Shown here: in pieces, positions 25,029-33,319 of the stretch
How positions within the stretch are numbered: position 1 is the stretch's first letter
How the letters are laid out: each line of letters opens with the position of its first letter
Assembly (NCBI GenBank): GCA_025924355.1
Contig: JAICEE010000003.1
Coordinates: 1 to 39,098, forward strand
Reading direction: 5' to 3'
Length of the DNA: 39,098 nt
Origin: Nitrososphaera sp.
Lineage (GTDB): Archaea; Thermoproteota; Nitrososphaeria; Nitrososphaerales; Nitrososphaeraceae
The notes under the pieces: generated by a model
The model's database searches: none
Seen by the model: the letters and a program-made list of their open reading frames with translations, nothing else
Told to the model about the DNA's origin: nothing
Made by a program: the position numbers and the translations under genes

Positions 25029-26054
25029 CTAATACATCACCTTTGCGACAAGTGCTGCAAATTCGGTAGTGGAGAGCTTGCCGCCGATATCTTTTGTCTT
25101 TTTATCCTGCTTGAGCATACTGACAATGGAATCTTCTATACGTCTAGCTTCTGCCATCAAATTCTTATCGCCATATTTATCGGCGAGCCATTCGAGCATC
25201 ATCTTTGCAGACAGAAGTATAGAGGAAGGGTTGGCAGCGTTCTTTCCTGCGATGTCAAATGCAGCGCCATGCACTGGCTCAAAAAGAGCGAACTGATCTC
25301 CAATGTTGGCAGCTGGTCCCATGCCAAGCCCCCCGACCACCTGAGCAGCTTCGTCAGACAGTATGTCGCCAAACAAGTTAGTGGTGACAATAACATCAAA
25401 TTCCTCTGGATTGCGGATCAGGTTCATTGACGCTGCGTCAACATATAATTCACTGTACTGTATCTACGGGTAGTTCTTGGCAACTGACCTGCACACTGCA
25501 GAAAACAACCCATCTCCCTTGCGTAGGACATTGGCCTTGTGCACTGCGACTACTCTAAGCTTGTTGTTACGCATCATCGCTGTCTTGAAGGCATATTCTG
25601 CGATCCTCCTGCTGGCCTGCTTTGATGTAACTCTGAGTGCCACTACTGTGTTTTCGTCTGTATTGAACTCCCATCCAAGGTAGACGTCCTCCGTATTTTC
25701 TCTTACCGTAACAAGGTCGACATTGCTTGATATGCTAGGAATATTAGGATACGACTTGGCCGGCCTGACATTTGCATAAAGGTCAAATATCCTGCGAAGA
25801 ACAATTATCACATCGGCCGCGGTCTCGCCAACTGGCCCCTTCAGGCACGCTTGCGATTTCTTGATGATGTCCAGCGCCGATTCCGGCAATGCTTTGCCAA
25901 ACTTGGCAAGCGCATTGTCTCCGGATTCGACTTCATGTATATCAAATTTTGTTTGGGAATTGTCATTTATCGTTTCAAGGATCTTTTTTGCTGCCGCTGT
26001 CTGCTCTGGCCCAATGCCATCTCCCTTGATGAGGGAAATATCATATCTTGCCAA
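25029..26054 (-). CDS. leuB: Isopropylmalate/isocitrate dehydrogenase family, interrupted by one in-frame TAG
   Basis: NAD-linked beta-decarboxylating dehydrogenase; beside leuA and ilvBH the likely role is 3-isopropylmalate dehydrogenase. The ORF track splits it (25464-26054 and 25029-25427), but both parts are in one frame separated only by TAG at 25464-25466 and 12 sense codons (IQYSELYVDAAS). Motifs: GDGIGPE, LYANVRPAKSYPN, VTVRENTEDVYLG, VHKANVLRKGDGLF, then after the stop TTNLFGDILSDEA and EPVHGAAFDIAGKNAANP. Both halves are well preserved. One base change from CAG, GAG or AAG explains the stop. The first half alone would lack the catalytic Asp region and be inactive. It starts 29 bp after leuA. 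Confidence 0.88.
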
Positions 26055-26083
26055 TTGGATATCCTCTGTTAGAGCTGCAGTAT

Positions 26084-27616
26084 TTAGCTTTTGGAGTAGA
26101 GGACCTTTCTTAGCAGTACTTTGTTGATTGCGTCCATCATTGCTTGTACGGATGCAACGACGATGTCTTCTCCCGACTTGCGCGCAGATACGACGTTCCC
26201 GTCCTTGTCCTCGACCTTGACTGTAACTTCTGCAAGCGCGTCAGAGCCTCCCGTTATTGAATCAAGCCTATATTCTCTTATCTTGACATTTGCCATCTCT
26301 CCTGATATCTTTTGTATCGCTTTTAGCGCTGCATCGACTGGACCAACACCAATGTCTGATGCAATGAAATCCTTGCCGTTGGCGTTGAGCCTTACCACGG
26401 CAGTAGGTATGATGTTCATTCCGGTGACGATGTGAAAGTCATAGAGCTTGAACTTTTCTTCAAATTTGTTGTTATCCATTACTCCGCCGGCTATTGACAA
26501 TAGTTCCGATGTAGTAATGGGCTTACCATTGTCGGCTATGTTCTTTTGCTTCTCCACTATGATATGAAGCTGCTCCTCTGTCGGCTTGATACCAAACTCT
26601 TCAAGCATAGCCTTGATGCCATGTGCGCCAGCATGCTTGCCAGCTTGGAGCCACCTTTTCCTGCCCACAAGCTCGGGGCTTATGGGCTCATAGGTAAGTG
26701 GATTGCTGATGATGCCATGAGTATGAATTCCGGATTCGTGGCCAAAGGCGTTTTCACCAATTATCGCCTTGTTTGGCTGTACAATTATGCCCATCGTGTT
26801 TGAAACGAACTTGGAAGTTTCATAGAGCAACTGTGTCTTGATGTTGTGCTTTTTGCCATACAAGCATTGGAGCGCCATTACAAATTCTTCAAGCGATGCG
26901 TTGCCAGCACGCTCACCAAGACCGTTTATGGTGACATGCGCGCATGCAGCGCCAGCGCTTACACCTGCTATCGAATTAGCAACTGCAAAGCCAAAATCGT
27001 CGTGGCAGTGGACGCTTATTGGGAGCCTTGTAGCTTGCTTGACCTCTTTTACAAGGTCGGCAATGTATTGCGGAGATGCATAGCCCACAGTATCGGGTAT
27101 GTCCAGCCTGTCCGCACCCGCCTCTGCTACCTCCTTGAACACCTTAAGCAGGAACTGCCTGTCAGATCTCGTTGCATCCTCTGCTGAAAACTCTACGTGC
27201 AAGCCATGTTTTTTAGCATATTCTACTGCGCTAATTGCCTTCTCAGAGACCTGCTGACGCGTCATTTTCAGCTTATACTGCATATGAATGTCAGAAGTTG
27301 CTATGAAAGTATGAATGTACTTCAAGTCACATTTAATAGCACTATCAATGTCCATCTGACTTGCGCGAGCAAGGCCAAAAATTTCAGCCTTCAATCCTTG
27401 CTTTACTATTGCCTTGATCGCCTGCATCTCTCCATGCGATACTATTGGAAACCCTGCCTCTATTGCATCGACCCCAAGTTCATCTAGCCGGATCGCGATC
27501 CGGATCTTCTGGTCTGGTGTTATCGTCACACCAGGCGTCTGCTCGCCGTCTCTGAGAGTAGTATCAAAGATCTTAACAATTTCGGCGTTATTCAATGATT
27601 TTTTAGACGCGTTCAA
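26084..27616 (-). CDS. leuA: 2-isopropylmalate / citramalate synthase family
   Basis: A condensing enzyme of the DRE-TIM metallolyase family. DTTLRDGEQTPGV (residues about 18-30) carries the metal and acetyl-CoA site, HCHDDFG the metal ligands, and GERAGNASLEE the second signature. A C-terminal regulatory LeuA dimer domain (from about 385) is typical of leucine- or isoleucine-feedback control. At 510 residues it fits 2-isopropylmalate or citramalate synthase. Substrate choice cannot be settled by eye. The start is TTG at 27616, overlapping the ilvH stop by TTGA. It is third in the ilvB-ilvH-leuA-leuB operon. Confidence 0.92.
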   Translation of the reverse strand: MNASKKSLNNAEIVKIFDTTLRDGEQTPGVTITPDQKIRIAIRLDELGVDAIEAGFPIVSHGEMQAIKAIVKQGLKAEIFGLARASQMDIDSAIKCDLKYIHTFIATSDIHMQYKLKMTRQQVSEKAISAVEYAKKHGLHVEFSAEDATRSDRQFLLKVFKEVAEAGADRLDIPDTVGYASPQYIADLVKEVKQATRLPISVHCHDDFGFAVANSIAGVSAGAACAHVTINGLGERAGNASLEEFVMALQCLYGKKHNIKTQLLYETSKFVSNTMGIIVQPNKAIIGENAFGHESGIHTHGIISNPLTYEPISPELVGRKRWLQAGKHAGAHGIKAMLEEFGIKPTEEQLHIIVEKQKNIADNGKPITTSELLSIAGGVMDNNKFEEKFKLYDFHIVTGMNIIPTAVVRLNANGKDFIASDIGVGPVDAALKAIQKISGEMANVKIREYRLDSITGGSDALAEVTVKVEDKDGNVVSARKSGEDIVVASVQAMMDAINKVLLRKVLYSKS

Positions 27617-28131
27617 CTCTCCACTCCACCTCTAGGAAGGGCTGAAACTCCAGTTCTTGACAACTGCGCAATTCCATAATGCTCGACTAGATTCTTAAAT
27701 GCATCTATCTTATCGGGTGTGCCAGTTATCTCGACTGTTATTGTCTCCTTGCCAATGTCTAAGATGTTGCCTCGAAATATAGTAGCATAATTGACTATCT
27801 CACTTCTTGTTGTTGGGTCAACGGCCTTGATCTTGATGAGTGCAAGCTCACGATATACTGTCTTGTCCGTGTCAAGCACCTTTACTTCTATAACGTCTAT
27901 AAGCTTACGCAATTGCTTTACCAACTGATCAAGTGTCTTTTCATCGCTGTTAGTGGTTATCGTCATTCTAGAGAGGTCCTGTTGCTCAGTTGATCCCACT
28001 GTAATGCTTTCGATGTTAAAACTGCGCGCCCTGAAGAGGTTGGTGACTCTGAAGAGCACGCCGGGTTTGTTTTCGACAAGGGCAGACACAATGTGCCATG
28101 ATTCTTTCTGAACGGTAGTAGTTGCAAACAA
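27613..28131 (-). CDS. ilvH: Acetolactate synthase regulatory subunit
   Basis: The small subunit of acetohydroxyacid synthase, which confers valine feedback on IlvB. The 172-residue protein has the N-terminal ACT domain (SALVENKPGVLFRVTNLFRARSFNIESITVG) and the C-terminal IlvN domain (ALIKIKA; HYGIAQLSRTGVSAL). The TTG at 28131 is the only possible start: a TGA lies two codons upstream in frame, and the ATG overlapping the ilvB stop is out of frame. It lies 6 bp after the ilvB stop and overlaps leuA by four bases. Confidence 0.95.
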   Translation of the reverse strand: MFATTTVQKESWHIVSALVENKPGVLFRVTNLFRARSFNIESITVGSTEQQDLSRMTITTNSDEKTLDQLVKQLRKLIDVIEVKVLDTDKTVYRELALIKIKAVDPTTRSEIVNYATIFRGNILDIGKETITVEITGTPDKIDAFKNLVEHYGIAQLSRTGVSALPRGGVES

Positions 28132-28137
28132 TTTTCA

Positions 28138-29826
28138 TTACGCTCCTACAATCATGTCCTTGAGGCCAGTGCCGGGTGCTACAAATGGGTAGACGTCTTC
28201 CTCAGGATCAATTGGGATGTCTATTACTGTTGCTACGTCAGATTTGAGCGCCGCTTTGATAGCTTTCTCAAGCTCGTGCATCGATTCCGCTCTTATGCCC
28301 TGAGCGCCATATGCGTCGGCTATCTTGACATAGTCGGGGCAGTTGTACTGATGTACTCCACTGTAGCGTCTGTTGTAAAATGTGCGCTGCCACTGGGCCA
28401 CCATTCCAAGCATGTAGTTGTTCATGAGGAATACTATTACGGGCAGCTTATCAAGTACCGACACCGCAAGTGAGTTTTCAGTCATGTTAAAGGATCCGTC
28501 ACCAGCGATATCGACTACAGGAACATTTGGTCTGGCAGCCTTGGCGCCTATTGAGGCTGGAAATCCAAAGCCCATCGTGCCAAGGCCGGTCGAGCTGAAG
28601 AACGTGCCAGGTGTTATCACGTCAAAGTGCAAGGATGCCCACATTTGGCACTGGCCTACTTCTGTCGTGACTATGGCATTAGCCGGTAACAACTCGCGCA
28701 ATTTCTTGAGCGACTTTCTAGCCGTTATCTCCCTTGGGTAGTCCTTGAGGGTTTCAGCATAGTATTGTATAAGCTCTTTTCTACGCTTTAGCCACGGGTT
28801 ATCTGAGTCTTTTTTAATCATCTTCTTTGAGAACATCTTAACAAGTGTGCGGAGTGAGGACTTCACGTCGCCTACCAGCGCAACGTCTACTGATTTGTTC
28901 TTCCCGATCTCTGCCGGGTCAATATCCAAGTGGATTATGCTCATACCCTTACCAAACTCGTCAAATTTGCCGACAGATCTATCCGAAAATCTTGCACCTA
29001 CAGCCACGATGCAGTCTGCCTCTACGATTATTTTGTTGGCTTCTGCGTGGCCGTGCATCCCTATAGGTCCCATGGCAAGCGGGTGGTTCTCAGGAAATGC
29101 GCCCTTGCCCTTGAACGTAGTCACAACTGGTATCTTGATGAGCTCTGCAAGAGCCTGGAGTTCCGAAAAAGCTCCTGAAAGGATCACTCCACCGCCTGCC
29201 ATTATTATCGGTCGCTCGGCGTTGAGCAAGAGCTCGACTGCCCTGGCCATCTCTGAGAGGTCTGCCTCTACGTTTGGATTATAGCCTCTAACCTTGATAA
29301 GCTCTGGAAACTTCATCTCGGCTGTTGACTGCTGTACGTCCTTAGGAATATCAACAAGTACTGGGCCAGGCCTGCCGCTCTCTGCAATGTATACCGCCTT
29401 TTTGATCATTTCTGGAATCTCGGCTGCAGCCCTTGGTTGGAATGAGTATTTTGTGCAGGGATTTGCCACGCCAATAATATCTGTCTCTTGGAAGGCATCC
29501 TTGCCTATCATGGCAAGCGGCACCTGACCGGTTACGGCTACAATTGGAGAAGAATCAGCATATGCAGTGGCAATGCCTGTTATGAGATTTGTGGCACCTG
29601 GACCTGAGGTTGCAAAGCATACACCGGCCTTTCTCTTCATTCTAGCGTAGCCGTCCGCCATATGAGCAGCCGATTGTTCATGCCTTACTAGGATATGCCT
29701 GAAGTTTGCATCTACCAACGCATCGTATATCGGCAGGTTCGCTCCTCCTGGAAGTCCAAAGACTACGTCTACGCCCTCTTTCTCTAGGGCTTGAATCAAC
29801 GCTTTTGCACCTGTCATTTCAACCAA
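28138..29826 (-). CDS. ilvB: Acetolactate synthase catalytic subunit
   Basis: A ThDP enzyme joining two pyruvates (or pyruvate and 2-oxobutyrate) in Val/Leu/Ile synthesis. In the 562-residue protein are the catalytic Glu50 (VRHEQSAAHMADGYAR), GPGATNLITGIA, the FAD-domain region, and the ThDP motif GDGSFNMTE to MNN. The TTG at 29826 is preceded by GGTGAG at eight-base spacing, matching the archaeal anti-SD. The ATG at 29817 is the alternative. An SD start is expected here because the promoter lies about 140 bp upstream, beyond a candidate leader ORF. It is the first enzyme gene of the operon. Confidence 0.96.
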   Translation of the reverse strand: MVEMTGAKALIQALEKEGVDVVFGLPGGANLPIYDALVDANFRHILVRHEQSAAHMADGYARMKRKAGVCFATSGPGATNLITGIATAYADSSPIVAVTGQVPLAMIGKDAFQETDIIGVANPCTKYSFQPRAAAEIPEMIKKAVYIAESGRPGPVLVDIPKDVQQSTAEMKFPELIKVRGYNPNVEADLSEMARAVELLLNAERPIIMAGGGVILSGAFSELQALAELIKIPVVTTFKGKGAFPENHPLAMGPIGMHGHAEANKIIVEADCIVAVGARFSDRSVGKFDEFGKGMSIIHLDIDPAEIGKNKSVDVALVGDVKSSLRTLVKMFSKKMIKKDSDNPWLKRRKELIQYYAETLKDYPREITARKSLKKLRELLPANAIVTTEVGQCQMWASLHFDVITPGTFFSSTGLGTMGFGFPASIGAKAARPNVPVVDIAGDGSFNMTENSLAVSVLDKLPVIVFLMNNYMLGMVAQWQRTFYNRRYSGVHQYNCPDYVKIADAYGAQGIRAESMHELEKAIKAALKSDVATVIDIPIDPEEDVYPFVAPGTGLKDMIVGA

Positions 29827-29859
29827 TTTTATCTCTCACCAAATTGATTTGCATAAGCC

Positions 29860-29897
29860 GTGCTTGCTAAAGCACAGAGTTTGCCCTAGGCAACCAT
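29860..29897 (-). promoter_or_regulatory. Stem-loops in the ilvB leader
   Basis: Read on the minus strand, TTGCC-TAG-GGCAA encloses the stop codon of the leader ORF. It is followed by GTGCTT-TAGC-AAGCAC, a six-base-pair stem with a four-base loop. The AAGC arm could instead pair with a downstream GGCTT, so two structures compete. No strong U run follows the second stem. They lie between the leader ORF and the ilvB ribosome-binding site. Confidence 0.4.
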
Positions 29898-29957
29898 CAG
29901 CAGAACCAGGACATGAATGTTGTGTCCGTAACAATATCCGGTGTCAGCTCGAGGCAT
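29886..29957 (-). CDS. Candidate 23-residue branched-chain-rich leader peptide of the ilv operon
   Basis: Too short for the ORF track. ATG 29957 to TAG 29886 encodes 23 residues, ending NIHVLVLLMVA: seven of the last ten are Ile, Val or Leu. The ATG sits about two bases from the start predicted by a TATA box at 29981-29989, so the mini-ORF would be the leaderless head of the ilv transcript. Its stop lies in a small hairpin and ilvB begins 60 bases later with its own SD. The layout copies bacterial ilv/leu leader peptides. No archaeal precedent is known to me, so this is inference from layout and composition. Confidence 0.45.
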   Translation of the reverse strand: MPRADTGYCYGHNIHVLVLLMVA

Positions 29958-29980
29958 TTTTGTTTATGTGGAGGGAAATT

Positions 29981-29989
29981 ATTTATAAA
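29981..29989 (-). promoter_or_regulatory. TATA box of the ilv operon leader
   Basis: TTTATAAAT on the minus strand, the best TATA match upstream of ilvB. Its centre is about 26 bp before 29959, predicting a 5' leader of about 140 nt in front of ilvB. Most other genes here appear leaderless, so a long leader is unusual. Confidence 0.5.
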
Positions 29990-30261
29990 GTTTATGGGAA
30001 ATATACAACAAAATCTAATGAAACGATATTGTAGCTCAACCAAGGAAAAAGCAATTTTTATCTCATCTCCCATGAGTTTATTTTTGGTGATTATTGCAAA
30101 GTGAAGTCAGTGATTCGCCATTGACTACTTAGTCGCGTCTCTGTGTGATATTCTTTATTATTGGAGCAGAGCTTGGAGGAGGTAATCTGTACTTATAAGT
30201 TAGTGGTTCTTAAGGGCTGCAGTTTGTAAAACCGTCTGTTATCAAATATTAAGAACATTCG

Positions 30262-30541
30262 ATGAAAATCATCCTTATATTATTAACCATTATGATGATT
30301 TGAATAGTCCGCCTGCTCTTGCTAGTGAAGGTACTGTAAACATTGCACTCAGATGACTATGTGATTGTTGGCTCCGACATATGAATATCATGAAGCAAAT
30401 CACATTATTGCCAATGGTGGAAATATAATTAGCCCTACCATTGAACCGCCTGCGAAACTTGTCAGCGCCGCCATTGCATATTCTCAAGTCAAACAAGATC
30501 TAGCTCATCCTTGTACTTCTAGTTCTAGAGTCAAGATGTAA
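30262..30541 (+). pseudogene. Decayed small secreted-protein gene
   Basis: ATG 30262 opens a signal-peptide-like start (MKIILILLTIMMI) that stops at once. Shifting frames three times recovers coding-like pieces in order: NSPPALASEGTVNIA with an ALA cleavage-like site, SDDYVIVGSDI, and YEYHEANHIIANGGNIISPT onward, ending at TAA 30539-30541. Together they resemble one exported protein of about 95 residues broken by small indels. The 3' end overlaps the minus-strand gene at 30500. The 440 bp to the left contains only the ilv leader and promoter. Chance cannot be fully excluded. Confidence 0.35.
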
Positions 30542-30862
30542 AAAATTCCTTTTGGTATTGGCGTACGTTTTCTTCGTATTATCTCTAACCTCACCAGCAT
30601 AGATATAAAATAGATCAGACACGCTTTTCGCGACGTTCCAAACCTTCCACTGCTTTTCGTCATTTTGCGCCACTTGTATTATCAGCTTGCTGCGATAGCT
30701 CAAGAAGTCTCTTTGTTTATTCCTGTCCTGTCGCAGGCAATAGTTTTGGATCAAGCAAACCAACTTGAACAAGAAGAGATGATCTTGAAACTCATGCTTG
30801 ATGTGCTGGTCAAAGACAGCACATAGGTTAGACTCCTGACTATGGCTATCATCATTAGCCAA
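30500..30862 (-). CDS. Small hypothetical protein with strong Shine-Dalgarno site
   Basis: A 120-residue protein, not recognised. It is helical and charged, rich in Gln, Asn and Lys, with several aromatic residues (QDHLFLFKLVCLIQNYCL; KQWKVWNVAKSVSDLFYIY). The TTG at 30862 is preceded by AAAGGAG at about seven-base spacing, which decides this start. A TATA-like TTATATA lies some 30 bp further up. The basic C-terminus ends RTRSTRMS. No neighbours share the strand, so context gives no role. Confidence 0.5.
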   Translation of the reverse strand: MANDDSHSQESNLCAVFDQHIKHEFQDHLFLFKLVCLIQNYCLRQDRNKQRDFLSYRSKLIIQVAQNDEKQWKVWNVAKSVSDLFYIYAGEVRDNTKKTYANTKRNFLHLDSRTRSTRMS

Positions 30863-31146
30863 AATATTTCTCCTTTAGCTCATAGTTTGGAACTGTATAT
30901 AATTTTTAATTTCTGAGCTTACTTCAATTTATGATTGAAGCATTTTCTCCTGTGATCCTTGTCAAAAGGCGATTTTTAACAAACAGTTGGGCTCCAGCAA
31001 CTGCTAAATCAAGCCGATGGTCAAAGTTTGGATCTTCATAAATGTCGGTAGGCTTTTGTTTTTCCCCTCTTAACATGATGCTAACATTCTATCTCAACCA
31101 TATACTACCTTATATTGTACAATCTTATTGATCATTACTAGCATAT

Positions 31147-31374
31147 ATGGTGGAAACAAAAAATACTGATCAAGAGAAAGAAAACAACAACTATACCGAA
31201 ATAAAGGCTGCAAGACCTGATGAGCAATACTTGGACCTTACAAGTGGAAAAGAACCAGAGGATTTGACACCAAGGCAACAGACGTGCGATGTTTGTGGGT
31301 TGACAGCCCGCAACAAAGAGGAATTACAAGATCATATCAGTAACGCACATAGGGATATAGCTGATGTAAAATAG
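31147..31374 (+). CDS. C2H2 zinc-finger mini-protein
   Basis: A 75-residue protein with an acidic, Asn/Glu-rich N-terminus and one classical finger at the C-terminus, CDVCGLTARNKEELQDHISNAH (Cx2C, 12 residues, Hx4H). Same design as the 52-residue protein at 10700, but with a longer leader region. ATG 31147 is the first start, preceded by AT-rich sequence. A DNA, RNA or protein-binding role is inferred from the finger alone. Confidence 0.75.
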   Translation: MVETKNTDQEKENNNYTEIKAARPDEQYLDLTSGKEPEDLTPRQQTCDVCGLTARNKEELQDHISNAHRDIADVK

Positions 31375-32013
31375 ACTCTATGTTAGTTGCTCTGTAAGCA
31401 TATGCTCAAGAACTAGAGCCAGAAAGGGAAGAGTTCACTGTGCAAGAGCGCGCTTATACAATGGAAATACTTTACCTGGAATAAGCCCAGCATTTCAATA
31501 TGTCTCCATATGTGAATATTGGTTGGTTCTGCACCTTAGGATCTGATTCTAAGCCTATCATTATCTGTACTTTATTGTGCTAGTATGTCTTTTCAGAACC
31601 GACATTGTTATCTAAAGCCATGTGCAAGCATTAACCCGCCTTCACATATGGCGTTTGCTTTGACGCCGGATTTCTATATTCTCTTGAATACATGATAATT
31701 ACCCTAGTAATTTGGGTGATGTAGAAAAGTATAACAGGACCCGAGTTAGAAAGTGCAAGTCTACGCCTTTGCTATTGTTCTGGAAAAAGTAGCGGTTGTA
31801 GTAGCTCATTGTACCACCATTGCATTATGTATTCTAGATAATCACCAACCTATCTCGAGCAACGTAGCTAATTAAAAACCTTGATAAGAGTATTTTATTA
31901 AGAAAGTTTCTGAAATATTTAATTATATAAATAATTACAAACAGGCTTCAATATATTACAGAAATCGTAAAGCTATAAAAATTCTATTCTCTATCATTTA
32001 ATGAACATAATAA
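31375..32013. other. 640-bp spacer with traces of decayed coding sequence
   Basis: An ATG at 31380 begins MLVAL, stops at TAA, and then continues in frame as AYAQELEPEREEFTVQERAY. A later stretch in another frame reads YNGNTLPGISPAFQYVS. These look like remnants of an exported protein but are too short to be sure. The right end is AT-rich (about 31911-31981) and carries the promoter of the next gene. No RNA gene is evident. Confidence 0.35.
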
Positions 32014-32424
32014 TTGCCATCTATCGAATCTGTTAAGGTTAGGGACTTTATTTACAAATACTTTCAGCTTGCCCAGAGCAAGGAGATAGAAAAGATAGAG
32101 GAATTTCTTGATCCGCGCTTTACAAAATTTGGCGACTCGCCACCCTATGATAGACGTGATTTTGGAAGGGCACTCATGCTTGAACAGTTACATTTTGCCA
32201 GCCTCTCCGACTATGATTTCAAGATTGAAAACTTGAATACTGAGGTAATGGGTGATGTTGCACTTGCTACTTTTTTGCTTGAAGTTACCGGCATGATAAT
32301 CGACGATTACAGCTTCCGTGGTGCGTCGGTCAATAACAAGTCTCGAGTAACCATTGTCTTGCAAAAAGACAAAAAGGATGAGTGGAAGATGGTTCACCAG
32401 CATTTATCTAAACTTGCCGGCTAG
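32014..32424 (+). CDS. SnoaL/NTF2-like (DUF4440-type) protein
   Basis: A 136-residue cone-shaped alpha+beta protein. A helix pair at the N-terminus (VRDFIYKYFQLAQSKEIEKIEEFLDP) is followed by strands DVALATFLLEVTG, SRVTIVLQKDKKDEWKMVHQHLS, the usual SnoaL/NTF2 ending. Such proteins are small ligand-binding or isomerase-like folds; the function here is unknown. The start is TTG at 32014. An ATG at 32001 is out of frame, so a one-base error is possible. The stop shares CTAG with the aldolase stop on the other strand. Confidence 0.75.
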   Translation: MPSIESVKVRDFIYKYFQLAQSKEIEKIEEFLDPRFTKFGDSPPYDRRDFGRALMLEQLHFASLSDYDFKIENLNTEVMGDVALATFLLEVTGMIIDDYSFRGASVNNKSRVTIVLQKDKKDEWKMVHQHLSKLAG

Positions 32425-33275
32425 TCAAAAGGCACTGAGTGGTTGACTGTTGTCCTAACAACCTTGTGTCTTTCCTCATGGCTTGAGTTGTCATTCTCTT
32501 TTTCCTCTAAAAGGATGCCATATGCTTCTTTGGCATCGGCGTTCTTATGCACTATTGCCTGCACTGCCTTTATCATTGCTACGGGCCAATCTGACTGCCA
32601 GATGTTTCTTCCCATGTCCACGCCGGCAGCACCGTGCGTTATTGCATCGTGCGCAAGCTTCAGTGCCTCCGGCTCGGGGAGTTTCTTGCCACCTGCAATT
32701 ATAAGTGGAACAGGGCATCCTTCGACCACTTGCTCAAAGTTGTCGCAATAGTACGTCTTCACTACGTGTGCGCCAAGTTCTGCAGCAACTCTGCATGCTA
32801 GTCCAAGATAACGCGCATCACGCCCCATCTCCTTGCCAACTGCAGTCACTGCAAGGACAGGTATTGCATACTTTTCGCCCTCATCTACCAGCTTAGCTAA
32901 ATTGGCAAGTGTCTGGTGCTCATACTTACTGCCCACAAATATTGATAAGGCAAGGCATGATGCATTAAGCCTGATCGCTTCTTCAATTGAAGTCGTAATC
33001 GTTTCTTTTGAAAGGTCCTCGCCAATAATGCTAGTTGCGCCAGAAACACGCAGCACTATTGGAACGCCGCACTTGGGGTCAACTGATGTCCTCAGGATGC
33101 CCCTTGTGAGCATAAGCGAGTCAGCGTAGGGCAAAAGCGGGTTTATAGCTCTTCTTGGAACCTCAAGACGCTCCATCGGCCCAAGAAAGTAGCCGTGGTC
33201 AACTGCAAGCATGAGGCAACGGCCGTCTTCAGGATGAATTATCTTAGCTAGCCTGTTTTGCATTCCCCAATCCAT
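32421..33275 (-). CDS. LsrF-like class I aldolase (DeoC/FbaB family)
   Basis: A 284-residue TIM-barrel aldolase. The Schiff-base lysine is Lys173 in AHVVKTYYC. The VPLIIAGGKKLPEPEALKLA and GAAGVDMGRNIWQSDWPVAM segments match LsrF (autoinducer-2-phosphate thiolase) more closely than archaeal fructose-bisphosphate aldolase or ADTH synthase. AI-2 signalling is not expected here, so the substrate is probably another phosphorylated keto sugar. The ATG at 33275 follows the zinc dehydrogenase by 44 bp, suggesting one transcript. A polar tail (EKENDNSSHEERHK) ends the protein. Confidence 0.85.
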   Translation of the reverse strand: MDWGMQNRLAKIIHPEDGRCLMLAVDHGYFLGPMERLEVPRRAINPLLPYADSLMLTRGILRTSVDPKCGVPIVLRVSGATSIIGEDLSKETITTSIEEAIRLNASCLALSIFVGSKYEHQTLANLAKLVDEGEKYAIPVLAVTAVGKEMGRDARYLGLACRVAAELGAHVVKTYYCDNFEQVVEGCPVPLIIAGGKKLPEPEALKLAHDAITHGAAGVDMGRNIWQSDWPVAMIKAVQAIVHKNADAKEAYGILLEEKENDNSSHEERHKVVRTTVNHSVPFD

Positions 33276-33319
33276 GGTCGATCAGCTCAGACATGTGATT
33301 TTTATTATATATAGTTTCA

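Noticed and set aside
25029-25300. Overlapping plus-strand ORFs such as 25069-25296 and others across leuB, leuA, ilvB and carB
   Set aside because: They are shadows of strongly supported genes, with low-complexity Ser/Leu-rich translations.
25464-25466. TAG as a sense codon (pyrrolysine or code change) to explain the split leuB
   Set aside because: TAG ends several intact genes here (cyclo-ligase, purD, XRE regulator, S25e, NTF2-like protein), and no pyl genes are seen. A local lesion or error is simpler.
30290-30496. 68-codon minus-strand ORF
   Set aside because: Its opposite strand carries the ordered fragments of a signal-peptide protein, and this ORF has no promoter or family support.
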